Below, piece after piece: positions 5,371 through 7,794 of a stretch of 7,794 nt of DNA (its first letter is position 1; each line of letters starts with the position of its first letter). The stretch is from positions 1 through 7,794 of the forward strand of contig SICY01000032.1 of assembly GCA_009697485.1 (NCBI GenBank), given 5' to 3'. Source of the DNA: Nitrosarchaeum sp. Its GTDB lineage: Archaea > Thermoproteota > Nitrososphaeria > Nitrososphaerales > Nitrosopumilaceae. The notes under the pieces are model-generated. The model did not search any database and was not told the origin of the DNA. It saw nothing but the letters and a program-made list of their open reading frames with translations. The position numbers were made by a program, and so were the translations under genes.

Positions 5371-7122
5371 CTAAAACAAGTTGTTTGCAAGTTTTTTCAA
5401 GGCTGAAATCTCTTCTTCTTCTTGTCTTATTTTTTTATCTATGACTCTAAGCATTGAATCACTCCATACATGTTGTGAGAAGAAATTATGCTTTGTATTT
5501 GCCAATTCTATTTCGTCACCTACTATAGTATCTTCTAAAAATTTAGTCACTATAATATCTGCAATTTTTAAAATTCTAGCATTTAGTTTAAAACTACGAA
5601 ATATCGGCTCCATTTTTCTTACATCATTTTTAAAATCTCCTTTGGTTTCTATGATTTCTTTATGTAAAATTCTAAAGTAAACTCCAACATAAAACAAGGT
5701 TGCATATCTTTTTGTTTTATGTCCACCTTGTTTTCCATATTTCAATGTCTTTTTTGCATACTCTTTAACAAGATACGGATAAAGTAAAATTCTGTAATCG
5801 TCTTTTAGATTGTCATTGAATATGTCATCATACTTACTTCCTCTTGGAAGAAATTGGGCTGGAGAACTATATGCTTCTGTAGGTCTTTGTTCAATTCCAG
5901 CTACAAGAGCCTGAATAGCATCTTTTGCTACTATTACTTTTTTGTGATTATCTGGAAGATACTCATTGTATATAGAATCGCCTTCATATTCTGATTGTTT
6001 CGATTTTGATTTTGTGTCGAACGATCCTGCTTGAATCTCATAAAAATAGCCACAATTTTTTAGTTGTGATTTAATGGATTTATGAAAATCCATTAATGAA
6101 ACAAGATCTTTCCCTCTAACTGAATTTTGTGAGTTTCTGTATTTTGTAATGTTGTTTTGTTCTTGTTCGTCATCTGCTTTGATTATGGTTACTGTCATAG
6201 AACCATCCATGTTTTTAGTTCGTTTTGAATGATCAAGGATTGAATTAGATGTTTGTGCACCGTTTACGATTTGCGGTGCATAAAGTTCAATCATATTATC
6301 TCCTAATTCTTCAAAATCACTAACTACAATTGTAATTCCATTATTATAATAGAAAAATTTTCCTGGATTACTCTGAAGCGTTTCTCGTAATCCTTTGTTT
6401 ACTGTTGTTTTAAATTGCATCCATTGTCTGATATTTGATTCAAAAACATAATCTTTATTCTTGTTAACAAATTCGGTTAGTTCTCTTAATTTCAAAATCC
6501 CCAAAATTGTATTGTCATGTCTAAGCATTCTTTCTAATTTTATTGATGATCTTTTTCCGGCAGCAGGTTTTTTTATTCGCTCCCATAATTTTTGGATGAT
6601 CTTTTCAATGTCTATGACTTCGATTAGATCGTCTTGATACTCCACTTTTTGATCTGTCACATAACAGCATTTCATTTTTAGATTCTTTTCCTTGATTTTT
6701 GTAACAAGATGTGCTAATTCAGGTCTCATCTTTGTTATGTCTTTTCCAAGCAAACGCTTTGCATCTTCTTTGAATTTGGCAATCGCTTCAAATGAATGAG
6801 ATGTTCCATATTTTGATTGAAATAGACGAATAGTATTATCTGAGAAATCTACTGGAAGGTATGCATCAATACCAAGATCATTTGCACCATCAACAATTGC
6901 ATCTGCCGCATCATCTTCTGTAGCCTCAAAAACTCGCGTGAGAACCCATTGAAGAAAATTATTGCCTTTTTCTATCTCACTTTTTGAATTTTCAGCATAT
7001 TCTTGTATGCTTCCTCTGACATTTTCTGAAAACCCTTCTAAAGGTATACTAGAATTTTTTTGAGTTAATAGAGCGTGTGAACCTGAAATGTACTCTAATA
7101 ATCCACTACTGTTTTGAGCCAA
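5371..7122 (-). CDS. AIPR-family protein with PD-(D/E)xK-like N-terminal segment, probable phage-defence effector
   Basis: A 583-residue protein. The AIPR family (named from abortive infection phage resistance) is shown by the central signature: KFFYYNNGITIVVSDF at residues 255-270, then PQIVNGAQTSNSI at 283-295 and NITKYRNSQNSVRGKDL at 324-340. Before it, residues 66-104 hold a restriction-nuclease-like pattern: a DxxxDGANDLGIDAY stretch with D86, then IRLFQSKYG with Q102-x-K104, which fits the D...(E/Q)xK core of the Mrr-like superfamily. The C-terminus ends in a charged helix (EEEEISALKKL). Such proteins are expected to act in the cytoplasm, cutting or sensing foreign nucleic acid and limiting phage spread. 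No methylase, helicase or antitoxin gene adjoins it, so it may be a single-gene system. TTG at 7122 is the only start, because an in-frame TAA lies seven codons upstream. A TATA box is at 7141-7150. Confidence 0.85.
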   Translation of the reverse strand: MAQNSSGLLEYISGSHALLTQKNSSIPLEGFSENVRGSIQEYAENSKSEIEKGNNFLQWVLTRVFEATEDDAADAIVDGANDLGIDAYLPVDFSDNTIRLFQSKYGTSHSFEAIAKFKEDAKRLLGKDITKMRPELAHLVTKIKEKNLKMKCCYVTDQKVEYQDDLIEVIDIEKIIQKLWERIKKPAAGKRSSIKLERMLRHDNTILGILKLRELTEFVNKNKDYVFESNIRQWMQFKTTVNKGLRETLQSNPGKFFYYNNGITIVVSDFEELGDNMIELYAPQIVNGAQTSNSILDHSKRTKNMDGSMTVTIIKADDEQEQNNITKYRNSQNSVRGKDLVSLMDFHKSIKSQLKNCGYFYEIQAGSFDTKSKSKQSEYEGDSIYNEYLPDNHKKVIVAKDAIQALVAGIEQRPTEAYSSPAQFLPRGSKYDDIFNDNLKDDYRILLYPYLVKEYAKKTLKYGKQGGHKTKRYATLFYVGVYFRILHKEIIETKGDFKNDVRKMEPIFRSFKLNARILKIADIIVTKFLEDTIVGDEIELANTKHNFFSQHVWSDSMLRVIDKKIRQEEEEISALKKLANNLF

Positions 7123-7140
7123 AGTGATTTTTCTAATATG

Positions 7141-7150
7141 TTATATATTT
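7141..7150 (-). promoter_or_regulatory. TATA box for the AIPR gene
   Basis: On the - strand AAATATATAA is centred about 23 nt upstream of the TTG start at 7122, giving a very short or absent leader. No Shine-Dalgarno motif lies before the start. Confidence 0.5.
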
Positions 7151-7162
7151 AGAGAATTTGGT

Positions 7163-7173
7163 AATTATATAAT
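7163..7173 (+). promoter_or_regulatory. TATA box for the cupredoxin gene
   Basis: AATTATATAAT is centred about 30 nt upstream of the TTG at 7199. With the AIPR box it makes a compact divergent promoter region of 76 bp, so the two genes could be affected by the same upstream-binding factor. Confidence 0.5.
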
Positions 7174-7198
7174 AACTCAATTCTATATGTGATGTAAT

Positions 7199-7618
7199 TT
7201 GGGGAAAAAAATAGTAATAATCTCAATCATTATAATAATTATAGGAATAACATTAGGAATTGTGTTCTTATCTCAAAATACTATTGTTCAAGATGTTGAT
7301 GACCAAAAAACAATTCTTAAAGGAGATGTTATAATGTCAACAAAAGTTTCACGTCCAGGATGTGAAAAAACTGATTCGTGTTACACTCCATCAAAAATTG
7401 TCATAAAACAAGGCGGTTCAGTTACTTGGGTAAATGAAGATGTTGCATTTCATAGTGTGACCTCTGGTTATTATGATAAACCAAGTGAAATTTTTGATAG
7501 TGAGTATTTAGATCCTGAGGAATCATTTACATTTATTTTTGAAAATATTGGAATCTATGATTATTTTTGTACATTACATCCTTGGATGAAAGGACAAGTA
7601 ATTGTTGAATTGTCTTAA
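7199..7618 (+). CDS. Membrane-anchored cupredoxin (plastocyanin-like blue copper protein)
   Basis: A 139-residue type-1 copper protein, probably an electron carrier on the outer face of the cytoplasmic membrane. Residues 4-25 are an uncleaved-looking hydrophobic anchor (KIVIISIIIIIIGITLGIVF). Residues 40-139 form the cupredoxin domain, with strand IVIKQGGSVTWVNED, ligand H85 in AFHSVTSG, and the C-terminal ligand loop CTLHPWM giving C124, H127 and M130. The complete His-Cys-His-Met set predicts a functional blue copper site. C55 and C61 (GCEKTDSCY) probably form a disulfide, as in other thaumarchaeal cupredoxins, a family these organisms use in place of cytochrome c. TTG at 7199 is the first possible start after an in-frame TGA at 7190-7192. 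The gene runs convergently toward tRNA-Cys, ending 9 bp from it. Confidence 0.9.
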   Translation: MGKKIVIISIIIIIIGITLGIVFLSQNTIVQDVDDQKTILKGDVIMSTKVSRPGCEKTDSCYTPSKIVIKQGGSVTWVNEDVAFHSVTSGYYDKPSEIFDSEYLDPEESFTFIFENIGIYDYFCTLHPWMKGQVIVELS

Positions 7619-7627
7619 AATGCTGAA

Positions 7628-7699
7628 AGGTGAGGAAGGGAGTCGAACCCCTTTGTATAAGCTTTGCAGGCTCACGCATAACCGTTCTGCCACCGCACC
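7628..7699 (-). tRNA. tRNA-Cys (anticodon GCA)
   Basis: The - strand folds as a full 72-nt cloverleaf without an intron. The acceptor stem is GGTGCGG/CCTCACC, then T8-G9, a short D arm (GCA/TGC with GG in the loop), anticodon arm TGAGC-CTGCAAA-GCTTA with anticodon GCA, variable loop TACAA, and T arm AGGGG-TTCGACT-CCCTT. The discriminator is U73, the identity base for cysteine. The acceptor stem has a C5-U68 mismatch, which is unusual. CCA is not encoded (TTT follows the acceptor stem). It lies between the histone gene on the same strand and the convergent cupredoxin gene. Confidence 0.93.
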
Positions 7700-7744
7700 G
7701 TTTTGAAAAATATGAAATGAACAATTAAACTCTTTAGATTAAAA

Positions 7745-7794
7745 TTAAATAAATGGTTTTGAAGCAAGTTTGATGTCTTCTGCTTTTATCGTTT
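7745..7794 (-). CDS. Archaeal histone, C-terminal end only (gene runs off the window)
   Basis: The last codons before a TAA at 7745 encode TIKAEDIKLASKPFI. This matches the end of archaeal histones of the HMf type, whose C-terminal part reads RKTIKAEDIELA and forms the last helix of the histone fold. Only about 15 residues can be read, but the motif is specific. The protein would be a small DNA-wrapping chromatin protein of about 65-70 residues whose start lies to the right of the window. The stop codon is 45 bp upstream of tRNA-Cys on the same strand. Confidence 0.7.
   Translation of the reverse strand, partial: TIKAEDIKLASKPFI

Noticed and set aside
5381..5680. Open frame of 99 codons on the + strand
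   Set aside because: It is antisense to the AIPR C-terminal region. Its Ser/Leu/Ile-rich composition is typical of a shadow of Lys/Glu/Asp-rich coding sequence.
7628..7699. tRNA-Cys as a second integration site bounding an AIPR island
   Set aside because: I found no repeat of its 3' half elsewhere in the window and no integrase next to it.
7533..7724. Open frame of 63 codons on the - strand
   Set aside because: It reads through tRNA-Cys and the antisense of the cupredoxin C-terminus, so it is not a protein gene.
1..7794. CRISPR array, insertion sequence or rRNA
   Set aside because: No regularly spaced repeats with unique spacers, no transposase motif with terminal inverted repeats, and no rRNA-like stretch were seen.

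Overview
The window looks like chromosomal DNA of an AT-rich archaeon, most likely an ammonia-oxidising thaumarchaeon (Nitrososphaerota, Nitrosopumilus/Nitrosarchaeum-like). This is inferred from the C-terminal tail of an archaeal histone at the right edge, a membrane-anchored type-1 copper protein, a single-domain winged-helix regulator of a kind common in this group, an SSV-like archaeal tyrosine recombinase, TATA boxes about 26 nt upstream of start codons with no leader, and frequent TTG starts. No rRNA, 16S or amo gene is present to confirm it.

Left part (1 to about 3418): this appears to be the right-hand end of an integrated mobile element. From the left there is the 3' end of an AbrB-fold DNA-binding protein gene, overlapped by a 97-residue unknown protein gene and followed by a tiny 34-codon ORF, all on the + strand. 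Convergent to these, on the - strand, are a 614-residue secreted or membrane-anchored surface protein and, upstream of it, a tyrosine recombinase. The recombinase reading frame begins at a decayed copy of the 3' half of a tRNA-Thr(CGT)-like gene (about 3373-3418). That is the geometry expected for the distal att site of an archaeal element whose att lies inside its int gene, so the visible recombinase would be the 'intC' piece and the rest of the element would lie left of the window.

Middle part (3420-5040): tightly packed small genes. There is a 25-residue ORF preceded by two copies of TTGATCAA one helical turn apart, two divergent small two-helix membrane proteins (58 and 70 aa), and a winged-helix regulator divergent from a 193-residue protein with a Cys/His cluster. 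The promoter of the 193-aa gene overlaps an inverted repeat that could be the regulator's operator. Convergent gene ends are only 2-3 bp apart.

Right part (5041-7794): a 54-residue zinc-finger protein, a 62-nt imperfect hairpin in the intergenic gap, and a 583-residue AIPR-family protein with a PD-(D/E)xK-like N-terminal segment, which is a probable phage-defence gene. It is divergent from a membrane-anchored cupredoxin. Then come tRNA-Cys(GCA) on the - strand and the C-terminal codons of an archaeal histone running off the edge. The regulator with the 193-aa gene, and the AIPR gene with the 3' hairpin, are the parts least explained by known families.
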